Of a stretch of 64,000 nt of DNA, positions 55,300 to 64,000 are shown one piece after another. Origin of the DNA: Luteimonas huabeiensis HB2 (GTDB taxonomy: Bacteria; Pseudomonadota; Gammaproteobacteria; Xanthomonadales; Xanthomonadaceae); the NCBI RefSeq assembly GCF_000559025.1, contig NZ_JAAN01000005.1:124001-188000 (forward strand). Reading direction: 5' to 3'. A program made the position numbers and the translations under genes. How positions within the stretch are numbered: the stretch's first letter is position 1; every line of letters starts with the position of its first letter. The notes under the pieces were generated by a model. It had not been told where the DNA came from and did not search any database. It worked only from the letters and a program-made list of their open reading frames with translations.

Positions 55300-56640
55300 A
55301 TGACCGCACACACCACGCCGCCGGCCGCGCCGGCCGGCGAAGCCGCGCCGATCCCGCCGCGCAAGGTCCTCACCGCCGCCGTCGCCTCGACCTTCGGTTG
55401 GGCGCTGGACCTGTTCGACCTGTTCATCCTGCTGTACGTGGCGCCGATCGTGGCGCGGCTGTTCTTCCCGTCCGATTCCCCCACGCTGTCGCTGGCGGCG
55501 GTCTACGGCTCGTTCGCGGTGGCGTTGCTGGTGCGCCCGCTGGGCTCGGCGATCTTCGGCGTGTACGCCGACCGCCACGGCCGCCGCCGCGCGCTGATGG
55601 TGTCGATGGTCGGCGTGGGCCTGGCCACCGCCGCGTTCGGCGCGCTGCCGACCATCGTCCAGGTCGGCGTGGTCGCGCCGATCCTGTTCCTGCTGCTGCG
55701 CGTGGTGCAGGGCATCTTCGTCGGCGGCATCGTCGCCTCCACCCACACCATCGGCACCGAGTCGGTGCCGCCGCAGTACCGCGGGCTGATGTCGGGCATG
55801 GTGGGCGGCGCGGGCGCCGGGCTCGGCGCGCTGCTGGCCTCGTTCGCGTACTTCGTGCTGTCCAAGGCGTTCCCGGGCGAGCGGTTCGACGTGTGGGGCT
55901 GGCGCTTCATGTTCTTCTGCGGGCTGATCAGCACGGTGTTCGGGCTGGTGATGTTCAAGTACCTGGAGGAAACCCCGGTCTGGCAGAAGCTGCAGGCGGC
56001 CAAGGCGGCGGGCAAGGCCGCGCCGGTGGTCTCGCCGCTGCGCCGGCTGTTCGGCCGCGAATACCGCAAGGTCATGGCGGTCAACCTGCTGATCACCTTC
56101 GGCGGCGGTGCGACCTACTACCTCGCCTCGGGCTACCTGCCGACGCTGCTCAACCTGGTGGCCGAGGTGCCGCACGAGGAGACCTCGAAGATCCTGATCT
56201 ACGGCTCGCTGGCCACCATCGCCAGCTCGCTGCTGTTCGGCTGGCTGGCCGACGCCCTCGGCCGCCGGCCCACGTTCGCGATCGCCGGGCTGTGCTCGCT
56301 GGTGGGGCTGCCGCTGATGTACACGGGCATGGCCACCGCGGCGTCGCTGGCGGCGATCACGTGGTACGCCATCGGCATCGCGCTGGTCGCCGGCGCGGTG
56401 GTGGCGCCGATCCTGATCTTCCTCAACGAACGCTTCGCCACCGAGCTGCGCGCCAGCGGCACCGGACTGTCGTGGAACATCGGCTTCGCGCTCGGCGGCA
56501 CCATGCCCACCTTCGCCTCGCTGCTGAGCCCGACGCCGGCGCACATCCCGACGGTGCTGGCGGCGTTCGGCGCCGGCCTGGCGCTGATCTACCTGATCGG
56601 CGTGCTGGTGATCCCGGAAACGCGCGGCCGCGCGCTCTGA
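55300..56640 (+). CDS. MFS transporter (metabolite:H+ symporter type)
   Basis: A 446-residue, 12-span major facilitator. The family loop motif between spans 2 and 3 is GVYADRHGRRRALM, and its repeat in the second half is GWLADALGRRPTF. Spans start with FGWALDLFDLFILLYVAPIV and end with LALIYLIGVLVIPETRGRAL. The pattern is that of the MHS group, which imports aromatic and other carboxylic acids. It has a strong GGAGGGGAAAC ribosome site and is divergent from the LysR gene. It is followed by ubiD and an outer-membrane channel, forming an uptake-and-decarboxylation operon. Confidence 0.87.
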   Translation: MTAHTTPPAAPAGEAAPIPPRKVLTAAVASTFGWALDLFDLFILLYVAPIVARLFFPSDSPTLSLAAVYGSFAVALLVRPLGSAIFGVYADRHGRRRALMVSMVGVGLATAAFGALPTIVQVGVVAPILFLLLRVVQGIFVGGIVASTHTIGTESVPPQYRGLMSGMVGGAGAGLGALLASFAYFVLSKAFPGERFDVWGWRFMFFCGLISTVFGLVMFKYLEETPVWQKLQAAKAAGKAAPVVSPLRRLFGREYRKVMAVNLLITFGGGATYYLASGYLPTLLNLVAEVPHEETSKILIYGSLATIASSLLFGWLADALGRRPTFAIAGLCSLVGLPLMYTGMATAASLAAITWYAIGIALVAGAVVAPILIFLNERFATELRASGTGLSWNIGFALGGTMPTFASLLSPTPAHIPTVLAAFGAGLALIYLIGVLVIPETRGRAL

Positions 56641-56737
56641 TCCATCGCCACGGCGCGCGCGCCGCATGGCGCGCGCGAACGCCGTCACGTCCCCGCATCC
56701 GCCGCGCCGGATGCGCCATACCCCATCCGGAGGGCCC

Positions 56738-58150
56738 ATGAACGATTCCGCATCCACTTCCCGCCGCGGTCGCGCGCTTTCGCTGCGCGATTGGCTCGAC
56801 CGCCTGGCCGGCCGCGACGCGCTGGCCGTGGCGCGCGACGGGCTGTCGCTCAAGCACGAGATCGCGGCGGTGGCCAAGCGCCTGGACGGCCGCAAGGCCA
56901 CGTTCTTCCCGCGGCCCGACGGCGCGCACGCGATTCCGGTGATCTCCGGCCTGGTCTCCGACCGCGGCTGGATGGCCGAGGCGCTGGGCGTGCCGCAGGA
57001 CGGCCTGCTGGCGCATTTCCAGCACGCCGCCGCGCACCCGATCCCGTGCCGCGAGGTCGCGCAGGCACCCGCGCAGGAAGTCGTGCACACCGAGGTCGAC
57101 CTGCTCAGGCAACTGCCGATCCCGACCCACAACGAACACGACAGCGGCGCCTACATCACCGCCGGGCTGCTGATTTCGCGCAGTCCCGAGACCGGCATCC
57201 AGAACGTCGCCATCCACCGCTGCCAGATCAGCGGCAAGAACCGCATCGGCGTGCTGCTGCTGCCGCGCCACACCGACCACTACCACCGCATGGCCGAGAA
57301 GCAGGGCAAGCCGCTGCAGATGGCCATCGCCATCGGCGTCGATCCGGCCACCCTGCTGTCGTCGCAGGCGATCGTGCCCATCGACCACGACGAGCTGGAG
57401 ATCGCCGGCGCGCTGCACGGGCGCGCGCTGGACGTGATCAAGTGCAGGACCAACGAGGTGCGCGTGCCGGCCGATGCGGAGATCGTCATCGAGGGCCGCC
57501 TGCTGCCCGACGAGCGCGAGGAGGAGGGCCCGTTCGGCGAGTTCCCGCAGTACTACGGCGAGCGCGCGCGCCGCCACGTGATCGAGGTCGACGCGATCAC
57601 CCACCGCCGCGACGCCATGTTCCACACCATCGTCGGCGGCGGCCTGGAGCACCTGCTGCTGGGCGCGATCCCGCGCGAGGCGACCATCCTCAACGAGCTG
57701 CAGCGCAGCTTCCCCGGCGTGCGCGACGTGCACCTGGCGCTGGGCGGCGTCGGCCGCTACCACCTCTACGTCAAGCTCGACAAGCGACAGGACGGCGAGG
57801 GCAAGAACGTGATCCTGGGCGCGTTCGCCGCCCACTACGACATCAAGCACGTGGTGGTGTGCGACATGGACGTGGACATCCACGACCCGCGCGAGGTCGA
57901 GTGGGCGGTGTCCACCCGCTTCCAGGCCGACCGCGACCTGGTGGTGATCGCCCACAGCCAGGGCTCCAAGCTGGACCCGTCCACCCGCGACGGCGTCGGC
58001 GCGAAGATGGGCCTGGACGCGACCATCCCGCTGGATGCGCCGGAGATGAAGTACAAGCGCATCCGCATCCCGGGCGAGGAATCGCTCGATCTGGACGCGC
58101 TGCTCGCCGGTACCGGCGACTGGCGCGCGCGCCTGGCGCCGCGGACATGA
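56738..58150 (+). CDS. UbiD-family prenyl-FMN-dependent decarboxylase
   Basis: A 470-residue UbiD-type enzyme. The catalytic Glu-Arg-Glu region is visible as IEGRLLPDEREEEGPFGEFP. Prenyl-FMN-binding blocks include IQNVAIHRCQISGKNRIGV and FHTIVGGGLEHLLLGAIPRE. DPSTRDGVGAKMGLDATIPL is the C-terminal metal/domain motif. Family members decarboxylate (or carboxylate) aromatic or unsaturated acids. The ATG at 56738 has a CCGGAGGG ribosome site. The ubiX partner lies 4 kb upstream on the other strand. The chain order does not look like ubiquinone synthesis. Confidence 0.88.
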   Translation: MNDSASTSRRGRALSLRDWLDRLAGRDALAVARDGLSLKHEIAAVAKRLDGRKATFFPRPDGAHAIPVISGLVSDRGWMAEALGVPQDGLLAHFQHAAAHPIPCREVAQAPAQEVVHTEVDLLRQLPIPTHNEHDSGAYITAGLLISRSPETGIQNVAIHRCQISGKNRIGVLLLPRHTDHYHRMAEKQGKPLQMAIAIGVDPATLLSSQAIVPIDHDELEIAGALHGRALDVIKCRTNEVRVPADAEIVIEGRLLPDEREEEGPFGEFPQYYGERARRHVIEVDAITHRRDAMFHTIVGGGLEHLLLGAIPREATILNELQRSFPGVRDVHLALGGVGRYHLYVKLDKRQDGEGKNVILGAFAAHYDIKHVVVCDMDVDIHDPREVEWAVSTRFQADRDLVVIAHSQGSKLDPSTRDGVGAKMGLDATIPLDAPEMKYKRIRIPGEESLDLDALLAGTGDWRARLAPRT

Positions 58151-59613
58151 CGGCGCGTCCGACCGGGCGCGCGGCCGCGCGCATCGCCCTGCCGGCGCTG
58201 CTGGCGGCCTCGGCCTGCGCCGGGGCGCAGGCGCAGGCCGGCGAGTCCGCAAGCACGACGTCGCCGTATCCGCTGGCCGCGCAGGGCTGGGGCGGACGCA
58301 CCGGCCCCGACACCTGGATGTCGCGCTGGGTGGAGGACTGGTCGCCGCAGGCCAGCGCCGGGCGCGCGCCCGGGCGCTTCGACCGGCTCAAGTACATCCC
58401 GCTCGACGAGGCCGGCGACGTCTACCTGACCCTGAGCACGGAGCACCGGTTCCGCAGCAACTACTTCGACAACCCCGGCCTGCGCGACGGGCCGTCGCAG
58501 CAGCAGTGGCTGTACCGCGGCTTCCTCGGCGCCGACCTGCACCTGGGCGAGCACGTGCGCGCCTATGCGGAACTCGCCCACGGCACCCTCGACGGCCGCA
58601 ACACCAACCGCCCGGTCAGCCAGCACAACGACCTCACCCTGCAGCAGGCCTTCGTCGACCTGACCGGCCGCTGGGGCAGCGCCGAGACCGGTCTGCGGGT
58701 CGGCCGCCAGGACTTCAGCGACGGGCCGATCCAACTGGTGTCGGTGCGCGAGAACCCCAACATCCACTTCCGCCTCGACGGCGCGCGCGCCTGGGCGATC
58801 GCGCCGACCCGGCGCATCGACGTGTTCGAGTACCGCTACGTGGACGAGGCCCCGGGCGTGTTCGGCGAGGGCACCGACACGCGCAAGCGCTTCCGCGGCG
58901 CCGTGGCCGGGTTCCGCCTCGACGGCGCGCTGTCGGGCCTGTACCTGGAGCCGTTCTGGTACGCCGCGCGCGACGACGACCGCCGCTGGGGCGCGAGCGT
59001 CGGCCGCGAGGAGCGCGATTTCCTCGGCGTGCGCCTGTGGGGCGCGCGCGGGCCGATGACGCTCGATGTCGCGGCCGTGCACCAGAGCGGCGACTTCGAC
59101 GGGCGCGACATCCGCGCCTACGCGGTGTTCTCGGACCTGCGCTGGGCGCTGTCCGGCGAGGGCACGAAGCCGACCCTGGGGTTTCACGCCGACATCTCCT
59201 CGGGCGGCGGCGCCTACGGCGAAGGCCCCCTGCGCAACGCCTCGTTCCTGTTCGGCACCTCGCCGTACTTCAGCTTCGGCAACTTCATCGGCGGCACCAA
59301 CCTGATCGACATCGCCCCCACGTTCCAGTTCGCGCCCAGCGCCAGCACCAGCATCGCCCTGGAATGGGAATGGCTGTGGCGCCATCGCGAGCAGGACGCG
59401 GTCTACAGCGGCGGTGGCACGCCCTACGCCGGCACCGAGCAGGTCGACGGCCGTCGCATCGGCCATCTGCTGCGGCTCAACGCGAACTGGCGCCTGAGCC
59501 GCTACTGGTCGCTGACCGGGCGCGTGGAGCGGCTGACCGCCGGCCCGGTGCTGGAGGATGCCGGCTACGACGACGCCACCTTCGTCGGCACCTGGGCCAC
59601 GTTCCGGTTCTAG
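58147..59613 (+). CDS. outer-membrane channel (alginate-export/AlgE-like beta-barrel)
   Basis: A 488-residue protein with a signal sequence ending near ASACAGAQAQA. The beta-strand-rich body begins KYIPLDEAGDVYLTLSTEHR and ends with the aromatic terminal strand TFVGTWATFRF, typical of outer-membrane barrels. Blocks such as ETGLRVGRQDFSDGPIQLV and GRRIGHLLRLNANWRLSRYW fit the alginate-export family. Members in catabolic operons act as substrate-specific pores, so this one likely admits the aromatic acid. It overlaps ubiD by ATGA. Its TAG stop is formed by the edge of a palindromic repeat. Confidence 0.82.
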   Translation: MTARPTGRAAARIALPALLAASACAGAQAQAGESASTTSPYPLAAQGWGGRTGPDTWMSRWVEDWSPQASAGRAPGRFDRLKYIPLDEAGDVYLTLSTEHRFRSNYFDNPGLRDGPSQQQWLYRGFLGADLHLGEHVRAYAELAHGTLDGRNTNRPVSQHNDLTLQQAFVDLTGRWGSAETGLRVGRQDFSDGPIQLVSVRENPNIHFRLDGARAWAIAPTRRIDVFEYRYVDEAPGVFGEGTDTRKRFRGAVAGFRLDGALSGLYLEPFWYAARDDDRRWGASVGREERDFLGVRLWGARGPMTLDVAAVHQSGDFDGRDIRAYAVFSDLRWALSGEGTKPTLGFHADISSGGGAYGEGPLRNASFLFGTSPYFSFGNFIGGTNLIDIAPTFQFAPSASTSIALEWEWLWRHREQDAVYSGGGTPYAGTEQVDGRRIGHLLRLNANWRLSRYWSLTGRVERLTAGPVLEDAGYDDATFVGTWATFRF

Positions 59614-59850
59614 GGCGCATCGACATCCGACCCGCAGCGCCGAAGCCGTCCCTGCTTCCGCGCGCGGGGCCGTATCGTCCCTTCTCCCGCAAGCGGGTGC
59701 ATGCCGTCCCTTCTCCCGCAAGCGGGTGCATGCCGTCCCTTCTCCCGCAAGCGGGTGCATCTCGTCCCTTCTCCCGCAAGCCCGCTCGCGGGGGAAGGAA
59801 AATCAGGATGGTCCCCGCTTGAGGGCGAAGGAAAAAACAGAGGGCGCTAG
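59610..59850. repeat. composite palindromic intergenic repeat, copy 5 (complete, CTAG at both ends)
   Basis: The left edge starts CTAGGGCGCATCGACATCCG, then ACCCGCAGCGCCG; the last CTAG is at 59847-59850. The body has four nearly identical units reading CTTCTCCCGCAAGCGGGTGC separated by about ten bases, then CCCGCTCGCGGGGGAAGG. The left CTAG gives the TAG stop of the porin gene. Confidence 0.8.
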
Positions 59851-59886
59851 AATCGCGGGCATGCGTCGCATGGGAAGGCCGGGCGG

Positions 59887-60681
59887 ATGATCGAGGGCGC
59901 GTGGATGTTCCCGCTGGTGGGGGCGTTCGCCGGCCTGCTGGCGGGCCTGCTCGGCATCGGCGGCGGCCTGGCACTGATCGCGGTGCTGGTGTGGCTGCTG
60001 CCCGCCCACGGCATCGCGCCCGACACCGCCATGCACGTGGCCCTGGCCAGCACGATGGCCAGCATCGTCGTCACCACCGCCGCCTCGGCCTGGGCGCACC
60101 ACCGCCGCGGCGGCGTGCTGTGGCCGACGGTGGCCTGGATGGTGCCGGGCCTGCTGCTGGGCGCGTGGCTGGGCACCTTCCTGGCGGTGCATCTCGACGG
60201 CGGCGTGCTGCGCATGGCCGTGGCCGCCTACTGCTTCGCCTCCGCCCTGCAACTGGGCCTGGGCCGCGCGCGCACGGCGCTGGGCGCCGATGCCGTCCCC
60301 CGCGGTCCGGGCCTGGCGCTGGCCGGGGCCGGGATCGGCGCGGTGTCGTCGCTGGTGGGCATCGGCGGCGGCAGCATGACGGTGCCCCTGCTGGTCTGGC
60401 GCGGGGTGGTGCCGGTGCGCGCGGTGGGCACCTCGGCGGCGGTGGGGATCTTCGTCGCCATCGCGGCCGCGGCCGGCTTCGCCACCCACGCCCCGCCCGA
60501 TGCGGTGCCGCCGTATTCCATCGGCTACGTCTATCTGCCGGCCACCCTGGGGGTGGCGGCGACGGCGGTCTTCACCGCGCCGCTCGGCACGCGGCTGGCG
60601 CACGCGATCAGCGCGACCGCGCTGCGGCGCGCGTTCGCCGTCTTCATGCTCGTGGTGGGCACGAGTCTGCTGCTGGCCTGA
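59887..60681 (+). CDS. TauE/SafE-type membrane permease
   Basis: A 264-residue protein with eight or so hydrophobic spans. The paired family motifs are AGLLAGLLGIGGGLALIAVL near the N terminus and AVSSLVGIGGGSMTVPLLVW in the second half. The family exports small anionic sulfur compounds or organic acids. Here it is followed by the formaldehyde regulator gene 107 nt downstream, but the FrmR operator lies between them. It is therefore not obviously part of that operon. Substrate unknown. Confidence 0.87.
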   Translation: MIEGAWMFPLVGAFAGLLAGLLGIGGGLALIAVLVWLLPAHGIAPDTAMHVALASTMASIVVTTAASAWAHHRRGGVLWPTVAWMVPGLLLGAWLGTFLAVHLDGGVLRMAVAAYCFASALQLGLGRARTALGADAVPRGPGLALAGAGIGAVSSLVGIGGGSMTVPLLVWRGVVPVRAVGTSAAVGIFVAIAAAAGFATHAPPDAVPPYSIGYVYLPATLGVAATAVFTAPLGTRLAHAISATALRRAFAVFMLVVGTSLLLA

Positions 60682-60755
60682 ACCGCGGCCTGGCCCGAGC
60701 GGCGTTTCGACCGCGTGCGCGCAGGCCGCGGTTCACGCCGCGTGTCCGTCCCTGT

Positions 60756-60772
60756 ATACTCACCCCCAGTAT
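60756..60772. promoter_or_regulatory. FrmR operator upstream of frmR
   Basis: ATACTCACCCCCAGTAT is an inverted repeat with 5-bp arms around a C-rich core. This is the operator form of the CsoR/RcnR family (AT-rich arms flanking a G/C tract). It lies 16-32 nt upstream of the frmR start, consistent with formaldehyde-relieved autorepression. Confidence 0.8.
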
Positions 60773-60787
60773 CGGGAGGTCCGCGCC

Positions 60788-62219
<1,432 letters not shown>

Positions 62220-62228
62220 GGGGCCGGG

Positions 62229-62354
<126 letters not shown>

Positions 62355-62369
62355 CCCCCGGACCCCGAC

Positions 62370-63200
62370 ATGCAACGCACAGAACACCACGCCTGCTTCG
62401 GCGGCTGGCAGGACGTCTACGAACACGCCTCCGACACGCTCGGCTGCACCATGCGATTCGCGGTCTACCTGCCGCCGCAGGCCGGGCGCGAACCGCTGCC
62501 GGTGCTGTACTGGCTCAGCGGGCTGACCTGCACCGAGCAGAACTTCATCACCAAGGCCGGCGCGCAGCGCTACGCGGCCGAGCACGGCGTGGTCCTGGTC
62601 GCGCCCGACACCAGCCCGCGCGGCGAGGGCGTGCCCGATGCGGACGGCTACGATCTCGGCCAGGGCGCGGGTTTCTACGTCGATGCGACCCAGGCCCCCT
62701 GGGCCTCGCACTACCGCATGTACGACTACGTCGTGCGCGAGCTGCCGGCGCTGGTGGAGGCCAATTTCCCGGTGTCGCAGGCGCGCGCGATCAGCGGGCA
62801 CTCGATGGGCGGGCACGGCGCGCTGACGGTCGCCCTGCGCAACCCCGGCCGCTACCGCAGCGTGTCGGCGTTCGCGCCGATCGTCGCGCCGTCGCAGGTG
62901 CCGTGGGGCGAGAAGGCGTTCGGCGCCTACCTCGGCGACGACCGCGCGGCGTGGGCGGCCTACGACGCCACCGCGTTGCTGGCCTCGGCGCAGGAGCGGC
63001 TGCCGCTGCTGATCGACCAGGGCGGCGACGACGAATTCCTCGACACCCAGCTCAGGCCGCACCTGCTGCAGGCCGCCGCCGAGGCCGCCGGACATCCGCT
63101 GAGCCTGCGTCTCCGGCCCGGCTACGACCACAGCTACTACTTCATCGCCAGCTTCATCGGCGAGCACATCGCCCACCACGCACGCGCGCTGCGCGCCTGA
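62370..63200 (+). CDS. frmB: S-formylglutathione hydrolase
   Basis: A 276-residue alpha/beta hydrolase (esterase D family) that splits S-formylglutathione to formate and glutathione. The nucleophile Ser is in [12 protein letters not shown] near residue 147. [20 protein letters not shown] is the oxyanion region, and the Asp/His are in [11 protein letters not shown] and [17 protein letters not shown]. It completes frmRAB, although a repeat-rich 150-nt gap separates it from frmA. Confidence 0.95.
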   Translation: MQRTEHHACFGGWQDVYEHASDTLGCTMRFAVYLPPQAGREPLPVLYWLSGLTCTEQNFITKAGAQRYAAEHGVVLVAPDTSPRGEGVPDADGYDLGQGAGFYVDATQAPWASHYRMYDYVVRELPALVEANFPVSQARAISGHSMGGHGALTVALRNPGRYRSVSAFAPIVAPSQVPWGEKAFGAYLGDDRAAWAAYDATALLASAQERLPLLIDQGGDDEFLDTQLRPHLLQAAAEAAGHPLSLRLRPGYDHSYYFIASFIGEHIAHHARALRA

Positions 63201-63239
63201 GCGTCCCGTGCCCGCGGCGCGGTCGTGCCGCGGCGCGCG

Positions 63240-63938
63240 TCATCGCGCGGGGGACGGAGCCCGCAGCAGGAAGTCGGTATAGGCGAAGCGGCCGTCGCGC
63301 AGCACCGTTTCGCCGGGCGCGAGGTCCAGCGCGTGCGCGAACATCGGCCCGGCCTGCACGCAGGTGTGGAACTCGCCGCGCTCCCCGCAGGGATCGACGC
63401 CGGCGGGCAGCGCGTCGAGCAGCGCGGCATCGAACGCGCGGCCGGCGTGGCTGGCGTCGAGCTGCCGCGTGTCCACGCAGCACAGCCGCGCGCGCAGGCC
63501 GCCGGCGATCATCTCGCGCGCGAGCGTGGCGGTGTCGGCGCCGAACAGCGGGAAGTGCGGCGTCCAGCCCAGCCGTGCGCACAGAGCCTCGCGCCAGGCG
63601 CGGATGTCGGCCAGGAACAGGTCGCCGAAGGCGATGTCGCGCAGGCCCGGCCAGCGCGACCGCGCGCGCGCCAGCAGTTCGGCGAAGGCGCGTTCGTAGG
63701 TGGCGTTGTCGGCCGCGACGGGGATGCGCGACTCGACCACCGGCAGGCCGGCGGCCTCGGCCTGCGCGTGCAGCACCGCCACGCGGATGCCCTGCATGGA
63801 GATCCGCTCGTGGCCGTCGGTGATCGTGCTCGCCAGCGCCACCGGCGCCAGCGCGCGGTCGCGGCGCAGCACGTGCAGGGCCCAGGCCGCGTCCTTGCCG
63901 CCGCTCCACGCGAGCAGGACCGGCCGCCGCGCGGGCAT
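63240..63938 (-). CDS. Dph6-like ATP pyrophosphatase-domain protein
   Basis: A 232-residue protein with the PP-loop SGGKD in LLAWSGGKDAAWAL at residue 12. Family blocks DIAFGDLFLADIRAWREAL and VDPCGERGEFHTCVQAGPMF are shared with diphthine-ammonia ligase (Dph6). Bacteria lack diphthamide, so the substrate here must differ and is unknown; these proteins adenylate a carboxylate or amide-type substrate. It converges on frmB with 39 nt between stops. The start is a few bases after the stop of the next gene upstream. Confidence 0.83.
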   Translation of the reverse strand: MPARRPVLLAWSGGKDAAWALHVLRRDRALAPVALASTITDGHERISMQGIRVAVLHAQAEAAGLPVVESRIPVAADNATYERAFAELLARARSRWPGLRDIAFGDLFLADIRAWREALCARLGWTPHFPLFGADTATLAREMIAGGLRARLCCVDTRQLDASHAGRAFDAALLDALPAGVDPCGERGEFHTCVQAGPMFAHALDLAPGETVLRDGRFAYTDFLLRAPSPAR

Positions 63939-63939
63939 G

Positions 63940-64000
63940 TCAGCTGCGCACGTTGCGCAGCTCCCAGGCGCTGCCGGCCAGCAGGCGCAGGCGGTGGCGC
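63940..64000 (-). CDS. C-terminal end of an unidentified gene (cut by window edge)
   Basis: A frame entering from the right edge ends in TGA at 63942-63940, giving a last stretch that reads RHRLRLLAGSAWELRNVRS. It is too short to identify. Its stop is almost contiguous with the ATG of the Dph6-like gene (63938), so the two are probably one transcript. Confidence 0.5.
   Translation of the reverse strand, partial: RHRLRLLAGSAWELRNVRS

Noticed and set aside
51798..58150. UbiX and UbiD as ubiquinone biosynthesis genes
   Set aside because: Both sit in an inducible-looking island with LysR, MFS, porin and aldehyde dehydrogenase genes rather than with ubi genes, so a catabolic role is more likely. 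A contribution to ubiquinone synthesis cannot be fully excluded.
63240..63938. Diphthine-ammonia ligase as the actual function
   Set aside because: The family match is good, but bacteria do not make diphthamide, so only the domain is called.

Overview
The window is very GC-rich and looks like a chromosomal segment of a yellow-pigmented gammaproteobacterium of the Xanthomonadaceae/Lysobacteraceae (Lysobacter, Luteimonas or a relative). This rests on xanthomonadin-type pigment genes (a XanB2-type chorismatase, a flavin halogenase, an acyl carrier protein and an aryl-AMP ligase), a plant/proteobacterial-type GshA, and a serA/D-2-hydroxyacid dehydrogenase pair. The assignment is by gene content only; no 16S or other marker is present.

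Layout. 0-6 kb: a truncated phosphopantetheinyl transferase, an aryl-AMP ligase, a GlsB/YeaQ-type membrane protein, serA, an FAD-linked D-2-hydroxyacid dehydrogenase and xthA. 6.0-16.9 kb: a complete type I-C CRISPR-Cas locus on the minus strand (cas3, cas5, cas8c, cas7, cas4, cas1, cas2, leader, and an array of 42 clear 31-nt repeats plus one decayed terminal repeat). 17-25.5 kb: housekeeping genes (aldehyde dehydrogenase, gamma-carbonic anhydrase, tviC/tviB, a YkgJ-like protein, aroE, hemB) and a RES/Xre toxin-antitoxin pair. 25.8-29.2 kb: pigment genes. 29.4-37 kb: a VIT transporter, a secreted protease, gshA, lipoproteins and ppc. 37.4-59.6 kb: a large catabolic island for an aromatic or hydroxy-acid substrate: TPP decarboxylase, FMN hydroxyacid dehydrogenase, symporter, Cox/Xdh-type molybdenum hydroxylase with XdhC, aryl-CoA ligase, enoyl-CoA hydratase, GMC oxidoreductase, UbiX, aldehyde dehydrogenase, LysR regulator, MFS transporter, UbiD and an outer-membrane channel. 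59.9-64 kb: a TauE-type permease, the glutathione-dependent formaldehyde system frmRAB, and a Dph6-like ATP pyrophosphatase.

The most interesting region is the 341-nt gap between cas3 and cas5. It holds a previously unremarked 56-codon gene for a small single-span membrane protein (minus strand 14618-14448). Its GC content is visibly lower than that of its neighbours. Its stop codon directly abuts an orphan 14-nt half of a CRISPR repeat, carrying the canonical type I-C ending GATTGAAAC rather than the GATTGCAAC of the local array. The bases after this half-repeat resemble a site in the promoter of the small gene. That site is preceded by TTC, the usual type I-C PAM, and overlaps a plausible -35 box. 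This is the architecture expected of a Cascade-guided regulatory RNA controlling a small toxin (CreTA-like) or the cas operon itself (CreR-like), here in a type I-C locus.

Other structure worth noting: a family of five composite palindromic repeats, four of whose CTAG ends supply the TAG stop codon of the adjacent gene; a 108-bp three-way-junction palindrome between convergent genes; AT-rich palindromes at three points of the catabolic island that may be operators of its LysR regulator; a fusion of a Cox/Xdh large subunit to a CoxG-like domain; and an FrmR operator.
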